Positions 39,277-49,400 of a stretch of 64,000 nt of DNA are shown here, one piece after another; position 1 is the first letter of the stretch, and each line of letters begins with the position of its first letter. Position numbers and translations under genes: made by a program. The stretch lies in assembly GCF_027627575.1 (NCBI RefSeq), contig NZ_CP114065.1, positions 3,224,001-3,288,000 of the forward strand, in the 5' to 3' direction. Source of the DNA: Kribbella sp. CA-293567. Lineage in GTDB: Bacteria > Actinomycetota > Actinomycetes > Propionibacteriales > Kribbellaceae. The notes below the pieces were generated by a model. The model was not told where the DNA came from. It did not search any database and saw only the letters and a program-made list of their open reading frames with translations.

Positions 39277-39376
39277 GTCGCTCGTCCTTTCGCCGGAGTC
39301 GAGCGTCTCGCGGTCCTCGCCCCCTCCGCAGGGCGATCGTCCGCGTCCGAGACGCTCCGTACTCCGGCCATGTGCC

Positions 39377-39423
39377 CCTTCGGCCGGTTGCCAAACGCGG
39401 CGGGTCCGGCCACCGGCCGAAGG
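39377..39423 (-). terminator. Possible terminator after lexA
   Basis: CCTTCGGCCGG (39377-39387) pairs perfectly with CCGGCCGAAGG (39413-39423), an 11-bp stem with a 25-base loop, 11 bases past the lexA stop. The long loop weakens the call. Confidence 0.4.
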
Positions 39424-39434
39424 AGGCGCCGACC

Positions 39435-40094
39435 TCAGACGCTGCGCAGGACCGAGACGACGATGCCGAGGATCACCGCGTTGTCGCCGTCGATCACCTC
39501 GTACGCCGCGTTGCGCGGCTCCAGGTAGACGTGGCCGTTGCGGCGGCGGAAGACCTTGACGGTCGCCTCCTCGCCGATCATCGCGGCGACGATCTGCCCG
39601 GAGTGCGCCTCGGTCTGCTGCCGGATCACCACCATGTCGCCGTCGCAGATCGCGGCGTCGATCATCGAGTCGCCGCGCACCCGGAGCGCGAAGATGGTGC
39701 CGCGGCCGGTCAGTTCGCGGGGGAGCTGGAGCGAGTCGTCGACGTGCTCGATCGCGGAGATCGGCGTACCGGCGGCGATGTCACCGACCACCGGGACCGA
39801 GACGGAGTCGTTCGCGACGGCCCGCGGCCGGCTGTCCTGCAGGAACATCCGGACGTCGATCGGCCGCGACATCGACTCGCTGCGGCTGAGGAAGCCCTTC
39901 TCCTCGAGACTGGTCAGGTGCTTCGACACCGTCGAGGACGACCGCAGCCCGACCGCCTCGCCGATCTGCCGGGTGCTCGGCGAGTAGCCGTGCTTGCCCA
40001 CCCAGTCCCGGATCGCCACCAGGATCCGTTGTTGCCGGTCCGGCAGGCCGGCCGCGTTCAGTTGCTCGAAGGGGTCGAGGTCGTCGTAGGTCAC
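39435..40094 (-). CDS. lexA: LexA-type repressor, divergent
   Basis: 219-residue S24-family repressor. The N-terminal winged helix is RQQRILVAIRDWVGKHGYSP and TRQIGEAVGLRSSSTVSKHL (about 20-60). The autocleavage site Ala108-Gly109 is in VVGDIAAGTPI, the catalytic Ser143 in RGDSMIDAA and Lys180 in EEATVKVFRR, so RecA-triggered self-cleavage is plausible. The DNA-recognition helix RSSSTVSKHLTSLEEKG differs from the common actinobacterial TSTSSVSYQLSTLERKG, suggesting a second LexA-like regulator. I chose the GTG at 40094 because TAGAAT lies seven bases upstream (leaderless); a GTG at 40118 would add eight residues. I found no TCGAAC-N4-GTTCGA SOS box upstream. Confidence 0.85.
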   Translation of the reverse strand: MTYDDLDPFEQLNAAGLPDRQQRILVAIRDWVGKHGYSPSTRQIGEAVGLRSSSTVSKHLTSLEEKGFLSRSESMSRPIDVRMFLQDSRPRAVANDSVSVPVVGDIAAGTPISAIEHVDDSLQLPRELTGRGTIFALRVRGDSMIDAAICDGDMVVIRQQTEAHSGQIVAAMIGEEATVKVFRRRNGHVYLEPRNAAYEVIDGDNAVILGIVVSVLRSV

Positions 40095-40101
40095 CGGCTG
40101 G

Positions 40102-40107
40102 ATTCTA
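40102..40107 (-). promoter_or_regulatory. -10 box of lexA (leaderless)
   Basis: TAGAAT on the minus strand, seven bases before the GTG at 40094. It supports that start and a leaderless mRNA. If the GTG at 40118 were used, this box would lie inside the coding region. Confidence 0.4.
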
Positions 40108-40259
40108 GAGGCCGCCACCGACAGCCGGCGATGCAGCCGTCCGGCGGGGCAGGTCGCGGAGAGTGACGCGCGGCACTGTCACAGCTCGCCGGGCTGTCCT
40201 GTCCTACCTGCAGAACCCGCTCGGCAACCGATGCCGACGGCAACGAAGGAGGAACCTCG

Positions 40260-41042
40260 ATGAAGATCGTCGTGATCGGTGGCACCGGACTGATCGGATC
40301 GAAGGTCGTCGCGAAGCTCGGAGAGCACGGCCACCAGGCCGTCGCGGCGTCGCCGGCCAGTGGCGTGAACACGCTCACGGGCGAGGGCCTGGAGCAGGTG
40401 CTGCAGGGAGCCGACGTCGTGGTCGACGTCTCCAACTCGCCGTCGTTCGAAGAGGGCGCGGCGACCGAGTTCTTCCGGCTCTCCACCACGAACCTGCTCG
40501 CCGCCGAGGCCGCGGCCGGGGTCGGGCACCACGTCGCACTGTCGGTGGTCGGCACCGACCGGCTGGCTGCCGACCACGACGACCCGAAGTCCACGGCCGG
40601 GTACTTCCGCGCCAAGGCGCTGCAGGAGAGCCTGATCCAGCAGTCCGGGCTGCCCTACTCGATCGTGCACGCCACCCAGTTCTACGAGTTCGCCGCGTCG
40701 ATCGCGGACGTCTCCACCGACGGCGACAAGGTTCGGTTGCCGACGGCACTGATCCAGCCGATGGCGGCCGAGGACGTCGCCAAGGCGGTCGGCCGCGCCG
40801 CCGCCGGTACGCCGACCAACACGATCACCGAGATCGGTGGGCCGGAGCAGTACGGGCTGGACGAGTTCATCCGGATCGCGCTGACCGCCCGCCAGGACCC
40901 GCGCACCGTGGTCGCCGACGACAGTGCGACGTACTTCGGCATCGCGATCGACGAGCGCAGCCTGATCCCGGCCGGCGACGCGGTGCTCGGCGACGTGCAC
41001 TTCGGTGACTGGCTGGCCGCTCAGGCCACGGAAGGGAAGTGA
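40260..41042 (+). CDS. Atypical SDR (NmrA/DUF2867-like) NAD(P)-binding oxidoreductase
   Basis: 260-residue Rossmann-fold protein. The nucleotide motif IGGTGLIGSKV is at 6-16 and the segment DVVVDVSNSPSFEE follows beta-3. The YxxxK of classical SDRs is replaced by YFRAKALQESLIQQSGLPYS (residues 118-137), where Tyr and Lys are offset as in atypical SDRs. It may be a reductase or an NAD(P)H sensor. AAGGAGGAACCTCG before the ATG is a very strong ribosome-binding site. The cupin gene starts four bases after its stop, and a small gene overlaps that one, so this is a three-gene operon. Confidence 0.86.
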   Translation: MKIVVIGGTGLIGSKVVAKLGEHGHQAVAASPASGVNTLTGEGLEQVLQGADVVVDVSNSPSFEEGAATEFFRLSTTNLLAAEAAAGVGHHVALSVVGTDRLAADHDDPKSTAGYFRAKALQESLIQQSGLPYSIVHATQFYEFAASIADVSTDGDKVRLPTALIQPMAAEDVAKAVGRAAAGTPTNTITEIGGPEQYGLDEFIRIALTARQDPRTVVADDSATYFGIAIDERSLIPAGDAVLGDVHFGDWLAAQATEGK

Positions 41043-41046
41043 CGGG

Positions 41047-41496
41047 ATGACGGAGACCCGGACCGACGATGGGGTCCTGGAAGACAAGGGCGAGCCGGGC
41101 ACGGGTGCCTGGCAGTCGGCCCTGACGATGCTGCAGTCGACCACCCCGCCGCAGATCGCCCAGGACGCCGAGGTGATGACCGCGATCCTGGAGTACCCGC
41201 CCGGTGACCCCGGCGCTCCGCCGCACCGGCACTCCGGACCGGCTTTCGGCTACATGCTGGAGGGCGAGATGTGGTTCGAGCTGGAGGGCGAGGCGCCCCG
41301 GGTGATCAAGGCGGGCGAGGCGTTCTGGGAGCCTGGCGGGGACGTCATCCACTACCGCGACGGCAACAACCGCTCGGACGTCCCGAGCAGGTTCGTCGTC
41401 ACGATGCTGGGTGTTCCCGGTCAGCCGATGTTCGTGCCGGTCGAGGCCGGGGAACTCGAGCAGCGGAAGGGCCGGCGGGTCCCGCCGCCGTCATGA
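41047..41496 (+). CDS. Cupin-domain protein
   Basis: 149-residue single-cupin protein. The two half motifs are visible: PPHRHSGPAFGYMLEGEM (59-76) and GDVIHYRDGNNR near 100. His residues at the first motif and His near the second could bind a metal. The function is unknown, perhaps a small-molecule dioxygenase or isomerase acting with the SDR encoded just upstream. The ATG at 41047 follows the SDR stop by four bases and is the only start giving a normal N-terminus; reading upstream enters the SDR gene in another frame. Confidence 0.85.
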   Translation: MTETRTDDGVLEDKGEPGTGAWQSALTMLQSTTPPQIAQDAEVMTAILEYPPGDPGAPPHRHSGPAFGYMLEGEMWFELEGEAPRVIKAGEAFWEPGGDVIHYRDGNNRSDVPSRFVVTMLGVPGQPMFVPVEAGELEQRKGRRVPPPS

Positions 41497-41723
41497 GCAC
41501 CCCGGACGAGCAGTTCCTCGGCGCGCTCGAGGTCGAGGTCGACGCCGGCCTGGCGATGATCGAGTCGGGTCGCCCGGACCCGGCCGCGGCTCCGGCGCAG
41601 TGGACCGACGATCCGGCCGAGATCGAGTACGAGGAGGCCAGTCTGCGGAGCCTGCGTGGGGCGATCGAAGCCCTGGAGGAACACCACGGACCCGAGGGCG
41701 GTCCCGGGCTTCGCGCCGACTGA
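41493..41723 (+). CDS. Small acidic hypothetical protein
   Basis: 76-residue acidic protein (many Glu and Asp) with a predicted helix pair (DEQFLGALEVEVDAGLAMIE and EIEYEEASLRSLRGAIEALE). I do not recognise the family. It overlaps the cupin stop by four bases (ATGA), which is the main evidence that it is real and translated with the cupin gene. It could be a partner or stability factor for the cupin. Downstream, a CCGACGAC (41757) / GTCGTCGG (41794) inverted repeat with a 29-base loop lies in the convergent gap and is too weak to call a terminator. Confidence 0.6.
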   Translation: MSTPDEQFLGALEVEVDAGLAMIESGRPDPAAAPAQWTDDPAEIEYEEASLRSLRGAIEALEEHHGPEGGPGLRAD

Positions 41724-41838
41724 AAGCCAGACGCGTCCACCCGGTCGATCTCCAGGCCGACGACGGATGCGGCAGCTCGCCCCCTCGGTCCCGGTCGTCG
41801 GAACCGGGGGAGCGGGTCGGGGCCAAGCCGGTGTGAGG

Positions 41839-42357
41839 TCAGTCGTTGGGGCGGGAGATGCCCAGGCCGCTGCGCGCGTCCCGTCCGTACTTCGCGAGCT
41901 CGGCGGGCAGGTCGAGCCGGGAGACACCCGCCTTCTGCCGGTCCTCCTCGGTGAGCGAGCCGGACGGGATGATCCAGACGATCTCGAACTCCAGGCCGTC
42001 CGGGTCCTTGCCGTACAGCGACTTCGTGGTGCCGTGGTCGGAGGCACCGACGAGCGCGCCGGCGGCGGTCAGCGCCTGCTCCAGCTCGGCCAGGTCGCCG
42101 AGCGTGTCGACCTCCCACGCCAGGTGGTACAGCCCGACCGTCGTCTGCCCCGCCCCGGAGGGACCGGCCTGGCCGCCGAGCTGGAACAGCCCGAGGTCGT
42201 GGTCGTTGGTCGAGCCGGGCGCCCGCAGGAAGGCCGCGCCCTGGTACGAGTCACCGCCGTCGATGTAACCGAAGCCGAGGACGTCGCGGTAGAAGGCGAC
42301 ACTCGCGGTCACGTCGCGTACGTACAGGACCGCATGATTCAACCGGAAGATCGCCAT
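41839..42357 (-). CDS. VOC-family dioxygenase-like protein (catechol 2,3-dioxygenase type)
   Basis: 172-residue glyoxalase/extradiol-dioxygenase-fold protein with two beta-alpha-beta-beta-beta modules. Metal ligand candidates are the early His in FRLNHAVLYVRD, His in GLYHLAWEVDTL and Glu in GLEFEIVWIIP, the usual 2-His-1-Glu set. A C-terminal tail (EEDRQKAGVSRLDLPAELA) is typical of a subgroup called catechol 2,3-dioxygenase in genome annotations. The substrate is unknown. The ATG has TACTCT exactly six bases upstream, suggesting a leaderless transcript, and a perfect inverted repeat directly behind that box. Confidence 0.87.
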   Translation of the reverse strand: MAIFRLNHAVLYVRDVTASVAFYRDVLGFGYIDGGDSYQGAAFLRAPGSTNDHDLGLFQLGGQAGPSGAGQTTVGLYHLAWEVDTLGDLAELEQALTAAGALVGASDHGTTKSLYGKDPDGLEFEIVWIIPSGSLTEEDRQKAGVSRLDLPAELAKYGRDARSGLGISRPND

Positions 42358-42363
42358 CGTCCC

Positions 42364-42369
42364 AGAGTA
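42364..42369 (-). promoter_or_regulatory. -10 box of the VOC gene (leaderless)
   Basis: TACTCT on the minus strand, six bases before the ATG at 42357. The inverted repeat at 42370-42383 abuts its upstream edge. Confidence 0.45.
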
Positions 42370-42383
42370 GTTGAGGACTCAAC
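42370..42383. promoter_or_regulatory. GTTGAG-N2-CTCAAC operator candidate
   Basis: Perfect inverted repeat in the -10/-35 spacer of the VOC gene, the ideal place for a small repressor or a MerR-type activator. No regulator gene is adjacent. Confidence 0.45.
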
Positions 42384-42408
42384 CGGCGGATAGGCCGGGC
42401 ACGCCGAA

Positions 42409-42438
42409 GTGCCGCGGACCCGAGCGGGTCCGCGGCAC
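42409..42438 (-). terminator. Terminator after the DUF5997 gene
   Basis: Perfect 13-bp stem GTGCCGCGGACCC / GGGTCCGCGGCAC with loop GAGC, 14 bases past the stop. Confidence 0.75.
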
Positions 42439-42452
42439 CGGGGTACGGCCGG

Positions 42453-42851
42453 TCAGTGCTGCTGGTGCTTCCTGGCCTTGGCTTCCTTGGCGGCCTTCAC
42501 GCGCTCGGCCTCGGCCTGTACGTCGGCCTGGATCTCGCGTTCCACCCGCAGCCATTCGGGGTTCTCCTCGCGGAGCTCCTCGATCTGCTCGGTGGTCAGC
42601 GGCTCGGTCACGCCACCGCGGGCCAGGCCGGAGATCGAGACGGCCAGCCGGGCGGCGACCACCGGGCGGGGGTGCGGCCCGGTCTTACGGAGCTCACGCA
42701 GCCACTCCGGCGGGTCGGACTGCAGCGAGTTCAATTCGTCGCGGGTGACGACCCCCTGCTGGAACTCCGCGGGGGTGGCTTCGAGGTACACGCCCAGTTT
42801 CTTGGCCGCCGTTGCGGGCTTCATGGTCTGGCTGGATTTCGGCGACGTCAT
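42453..42851 (-). CDS. DUF5997 family protein
   Basis: 132-residue basic-ended protein matching the actinobacterial DUF5997 family: KPATAAKKLGVYLEATPAEF, DPPEWLRELRKTGPHPRPVV and SGLARGGVTEPLTTEQIEEL. The C-terminal 35 residues are a charged helix (ADVQAEAERVKAAKEAKARK). The function is unknown. The ATG at 42851 has TACCCT exactly six bases upstream and no ribosome-binding site; a longer reading to 42893 would pass through the divergent gene's start region and is rejected. Divergent from a LysR effector-domain gene with 32 bases between start codons. Confidence 0.87.
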   Translation of the reverse strand: MTSPKSSQTMKPATAAKKLGVYLEATPAEFQQGVVTRDELNSLQSDPPEWLRELRKTGPHPRPVVAARLAVSISGLARGGVTEPLTTEQIEELREENPEWLRVEREIQADVQAEAERVKAAKEAKARKHQQH

Positions 42852-42857
42852 TGCAGC

Positions 42858-42863
42858 AGGGTA
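42858..42863 (-). promoter_or_regulatory. -10 box of the DUF5997 gene (leaderless)
   Basis: TACCCT on the minus strand, six bases before the ATG at 42851. It lies eight bases from the opposite-strand box at 42872. Confidence 0.45.
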
Positions 42864-42871
42864 TCGAGCGA

Positions 42872-42877
42872 TAGCCT
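42872..42877 (+). promoter_or_regulatory. -10 box of the LysR effector-domain gene (leaderless)
   Basis: TAGCCT, six bases before the GTG at 42884. It is the same hexamer and spacing as at the aldehyde dehydrogenase gene. Confidence 0.45.
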
Positions 42878-42883
42878 GACCTG

Positions 42884-43576
42884 GTGACTGCACCTTCTTT
42901 CCGGCTCGCGTACGTTCCCGGCGTCACACCGACCAAGTGGGTGCGAATCTGGAACGAGCGGCTGCCCAGAGTCGCGCTCGAGCTGATCGGGGTGCCCGCG
43001 GCGGAGGCCGCGGAGCTGGTCCGGGCCGGCGCCGCCGACGCCGCCCTGCTGCGGCTCCCGTTCGACCGGACCGGGCTGCACGCGATCTCGCTCTACACCG
43101 AGACGACCGTGGTCGTCGTACCCAAGGACCATCTGGTGACGGCGGCCGAGGAGGTGACCGCGGCCGACCTGACCGACGACGTCGTACTGCGCCCGCTGGA
43201 CGACACGCTCGACTGGGAACAGTTGCCTGGTCACCCTTTCCCGGTCCGCCCGGAGACCACCGCGCTGGCGATCGAGCAGGTCGCCGCGGGGAACGGGCTG
43301 CTCGTCGTACCGCAGTCGCTGGCCCGGCTGCACCACCGCAAGGACCTGACCTACCGGCCGATCACCGACGCGCCGGAGTCGAGTGTCGTGCTGAGCTGGC
43401 CGGAGGGGGAGCCGACCGAGCTGATGGAGCAGTTCATCGGCATCGTCCGTGGCCGCACGGTGAACAGTTCGCGCCAGACGCCGACTCCGCCGAAGGCCAA
43501 GCAGGAGAAAAAGGCGGCGCCGGCGGCCCGGAAGCCGCAACGGCCTCAGCAGCGGGGTAGTCGCCGCCGCAGCTAA
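42884..43576 (+). CDS. LysR effector-binding domain protein lacking a DNA-binding domain
   Basis: 230 residues. The fold matches the periplasmic-binding-protein-like effector domain of LysR regulators from its first residues (FRLAYVPGVTPTKWVRIW), through PFDRTGLHAISLYTETTVVVVP and GNGLLVVPQSLARLHHR, but there is no N-terminal helix-turn-helix. The last 45 residues form a Pro/Lys/Arg-rich tail (PPKAKQEKKAAPAARKPQRP) that could bind nucleic acid nonspecifically. The GTG is preceded by TAGCCT at leaderless spacing, so a lost upstream helix-turn-helix is unlikely. Divergently paired with DUF5997. Probably a ligand-binding protein rather than a classical regulator. Confidence 0.83.
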   Translation: MTAPSFRLAYVPGVTPTKWVRIWNERLPRVALELIGVPAAEAAELVRAGAADAALLRLPFDRTGLHAISLYTETTVVVVPKDHLVTAAEEVTAADLTDDVVLRPLDDTLDWEQLPGHPFPVRPETTALAIEQVAAGNGLLVVPQSLARLHHRKDLTYRPITDAPESSVVLSWPEGEPTELMEQFIGIVRGRTVNSSRQTPTPPKAKQEKKAAPAARKPQRPQQRGSRRRS

Positions 43577-43578
43577 TC

Positions 43579-43607
43579 TTGACTCATTCCAGAAAAGGCG
43601 CCAGACT
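43579..43607 (+). promoter_or_regulatory. furA-katG promoter
   Basis: TTGACT (43579-43584), 17-base spacer, CAGACT (43602-43607), then six bases to the GTG of furA. The arrangement makes the mRNA leaderless, and the sequence TTGACTCATTCCAGAAAAGG resembles the known mycobacterial furA promoter/operator. FurA probably binds across it as an autorepressor. Confidence 0.7.
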
Positions 43608-43613
43608 GCGGAC

Positions 43614-46296
<2,683 letters not shown>

Positions 46297-46310
46297 TTCA
46301 GTGTCACACC

Positions 46311-46342
46311 GAACAGCCCGGGCCGTCAGGCCCGGGCTGTTC
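46311..46342 (+). terminator. Terminator of furA-katG
   Basis: Perfect 14-bp stem GAACAGCCCGGGCC / GGCCCGGGCTGTTC with loop GTCA, 14 bases after the katG stop. Confidence 0.85.
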
Positions 46343-46430
46343 GCATGGGCCCGACCCCGACTCGACGGTAGGGGTCGCGGCCTGGGAATGTGTGCGGTGA
46401 CAGGTTTCCCGACGACAGGAGTACTGCCCG

Positions 46431-49400
46431 GTGTTCAGCCGTATCGCCATCGTCAACCGGGGAGAAGCCGCCATGCGGCTGATCAACGCGGTCCGCGAAC
46501 TCAACGCGGAGACCGGGAGCCACATCGAGACGGTGGCGCTGTACACCGACGCCGAGCGCACCGCGACCTTCGTGCGTGAGGCCGACCTGACCTACCCGCT
46601 CGGCCCGGCCGCCGACCGTCCGTACCTGGACCACGCCAAGCTGGAGAAGGCGCTGACCGAGACCGGGGCGGACGCCGCCTGGGTCGGCTGGGGCTTCGTC
46701 GCGGAGGACCCGGCGTTCGCCGAGCTGTGCGGGCGGATCGGGGTCACCTTCATCGGCCCGAGCGCGGAGGCGATGCGCAAGCTCGGCGACAAGATCGGCT
46801 CCAAGCTGATCGCCGAGGAGGTCGGCGTACCGGTGGCGCCGTGGAGCCGGGGAGCGGTCGGGTCGCTCGACGCCGCGCTCGCGTCGGCCGACGAGATCGG
46901 CTATCCGGTGATGCTGAAGGCAACGGCCGGTGGCGGCGGCCGCGGAATCCGGATGATCCGCGACGACGCCGAGATGCGCGAGGCCTACCAGCGGACCAGT
47001 GACGAGGCGTTGCGCGCGTTCGGCAGCGGCATCGTGTTCCTGGAGAGTCTGGTCACCGGCGCGCGGCACGTCGAGGTGCAGGTCATCGCCGACGGGCAGG
47101 GGACCGCCTGGGCGCTGGGGGTGCGGGACTGCTCCGTCCAGCGCCGCAACCAGAAGGTGATCGAGGAGTCGGCCTCGCCGGTCCTGACGGCCGACCAGAA
47201 CCTCGAGCTCAAGAAGTCGGCCGAGCGGCTGGCCCTCGCCGTCGGCTACAGCGGCGCCGGGACGGTGGAGTTCCTGTACCAGCCGGCCGACAAGCTGTTC
47301 GCCTTCCTGGAGGTCAACACCCGGCTGCAGGTGGAGCACTCGATCACCGAGCTGACCACCGAGGTCGATCTGGTGAAGGCCCAGATCCACGTCGCGTCGG
47401 GCGGCCGGCTGGAAGGCCTGCAGCCCGCCGAGCACGGTCACGCCATCGAGGCGCGGCTGAACGCCGAGGACCCCGATCGCGACTTCGCGCCGTCGCCCGG
47501 GCGGATCGCCCGGCTGCGGCTGCCGTCCGGTCCGGGCATCCGGGTCGACACCGGGGTCAGCGAGGGCGACGAGATCCCGGCCGACTTCGACTCGATGATC
47601 GCCAAGATCATCGCCTACGGCCGGACCCGCGACGAGGCGCTCGGCCGGTTGCGGCGCGCGATGGCCGACACCACGGTGGTGCTCGAGGGCGGCGCCACCA
47701 ACAAGAGCTTCGTCCTCGAACTGCTCGACCAGCCCGAGGTGATCGACGGCAGCGCCGACACCGGCTGGATCGACCGCGTCCGCGGCGAGGGCCGGCTGGT
47801 GTCGAGCCGGCACTCCGGCGTCGCGCTGATCGTCGCGGCGATCGAGGCGTACGAGGAGGCCGAGCGGGTCGAGCGGCAGCGACTGCTGGAGACCGCTCGC
47901 GGTGGCCGTCCGCAGGTCCAGCACGAGGTGGGCCGGGCGATCGCGCTGAAGCTGCGCGGCGCGGCGTACAAGGTGTCGGTCGCGCGGATCGGTCCGCACC
48001 GGTACCGCGCGGGCGTCGGTTCGGGGGACGACCTGCAGTACCTCGACGTCGAGTTGGACCGGCTGGACGCGTACGACGCCCGGATCGTGGTAGCCGGCCG
48101 CCGGTTCCGGCTGATCACCGCGACCCACGGCCCGGTGCACCTGGTCGAGGTCGACGGCGTCACCCACCGGGTCAGCCGCGACGAGGGTGGCGTCCTGCGC
48201 GCACCCGCTCCTGCGCTGGTGGTCGCGACTCCGGTCGCGGTCGGCGCCGAGGTCGAGGCGGGCGCACCGGTGCTGGTGCTGGAGAGCATGAAGATGGAGA
48301 CGGTGCTCTACGCGCCGTTCAAGGCGATCGTCCGCGAGCTGCCGGTCTCCACCGGTATCCAGGTCGAGACCGGCGCGCCGCTGCTCCGGCTGGAGCTGAT
48401 CGGCGACGCCGACGTGAAGGTGGAGACGGCCGAGGGCGCCGATCTGGAGCTGCCGGAGCCGCAGGAGCGGGAGACGGCCGCGGAGCGCGCGACCCGTGGG
48501 CTGGACGATCTGCGCGGCATGCTGCTCGGCTTCGACATCGATCCGCGCGACGAGGGCCGCACGCTGACGGCGTACCTGGAGGCGCGGGCGGAGCTGGCCG
48601 ACCCGCCGGTCGGCGAGGAGATCAAGGTCCTGCGGCTGTTCGCCGACCTGGCCGAGCTGAGCCGTAACCGGCCGGTCGGTGAGGACCTGAACACCGAGTT
48701 GCGGGTGCACAGCCCGAAGGAGCACTTCCACACCTACCTGCAGACCCTCGACACCGAGCGGGCCGGCCTGCCGGCCGAGTTCTGCGAGCGGCTGACCCGG
48801 GTGCTCAGCCACTACGGCGTGACCGAGCTGGATCGCAGCGAGGAACTGACCGACGCGGTGTTCCGGATCTTCCTGGCGCAGCAGCGCACGTCTCCCGACG
48901 TCCTGCTGGTGACGGCGCTGCTGCAGCAGTGGCTGGTCGAGCCACTGCCCGAGTCGCCGCTGGACGCCGAAGCGAACGCGCTGCTCGATCATTTGGTGCT
49001 CGCCACCCAGCTGCGGTTCCCGGTGATCGGCGATCTGGCCCGGAGCGTCCGGTTCCGCTGGTTCGACCAGCCGTTGGTCGACCAGGCCCGGGCCGAGGTG
49101 CTCTCGGTGGTCGGCGACGAGCTGGCCACGCTGGCGCTGGACCCCGCGGCGCCGGACTACGCCGAGCGGATCGAGGCGCTGGCGACGATCCCGGAGCAGA
49201 TCGTCCGGTTCCTCGCCGAGCGGCTGGCGAACGGTGTCAACGGCAACGAACCGATGCTGGAGGTGCTGGTCCGCCGGCACTATCTCGAGCACGAGCTGCA
49301 CGATCTGCGCAACACCAGCGTGAACGGCCGGGCGGTCACCACGGCCGACTACACGCTGGACGAGCGGCCCACGCACCTGGTCAGCACGGTCGGCACCGTG

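Noticed and set aside
39900..40260. An SOS box for the LexA-like gene
   Set aside because: No TCGAAC-N4-GTTCGA or close variant is present between lexA and the divergent SDR gene.
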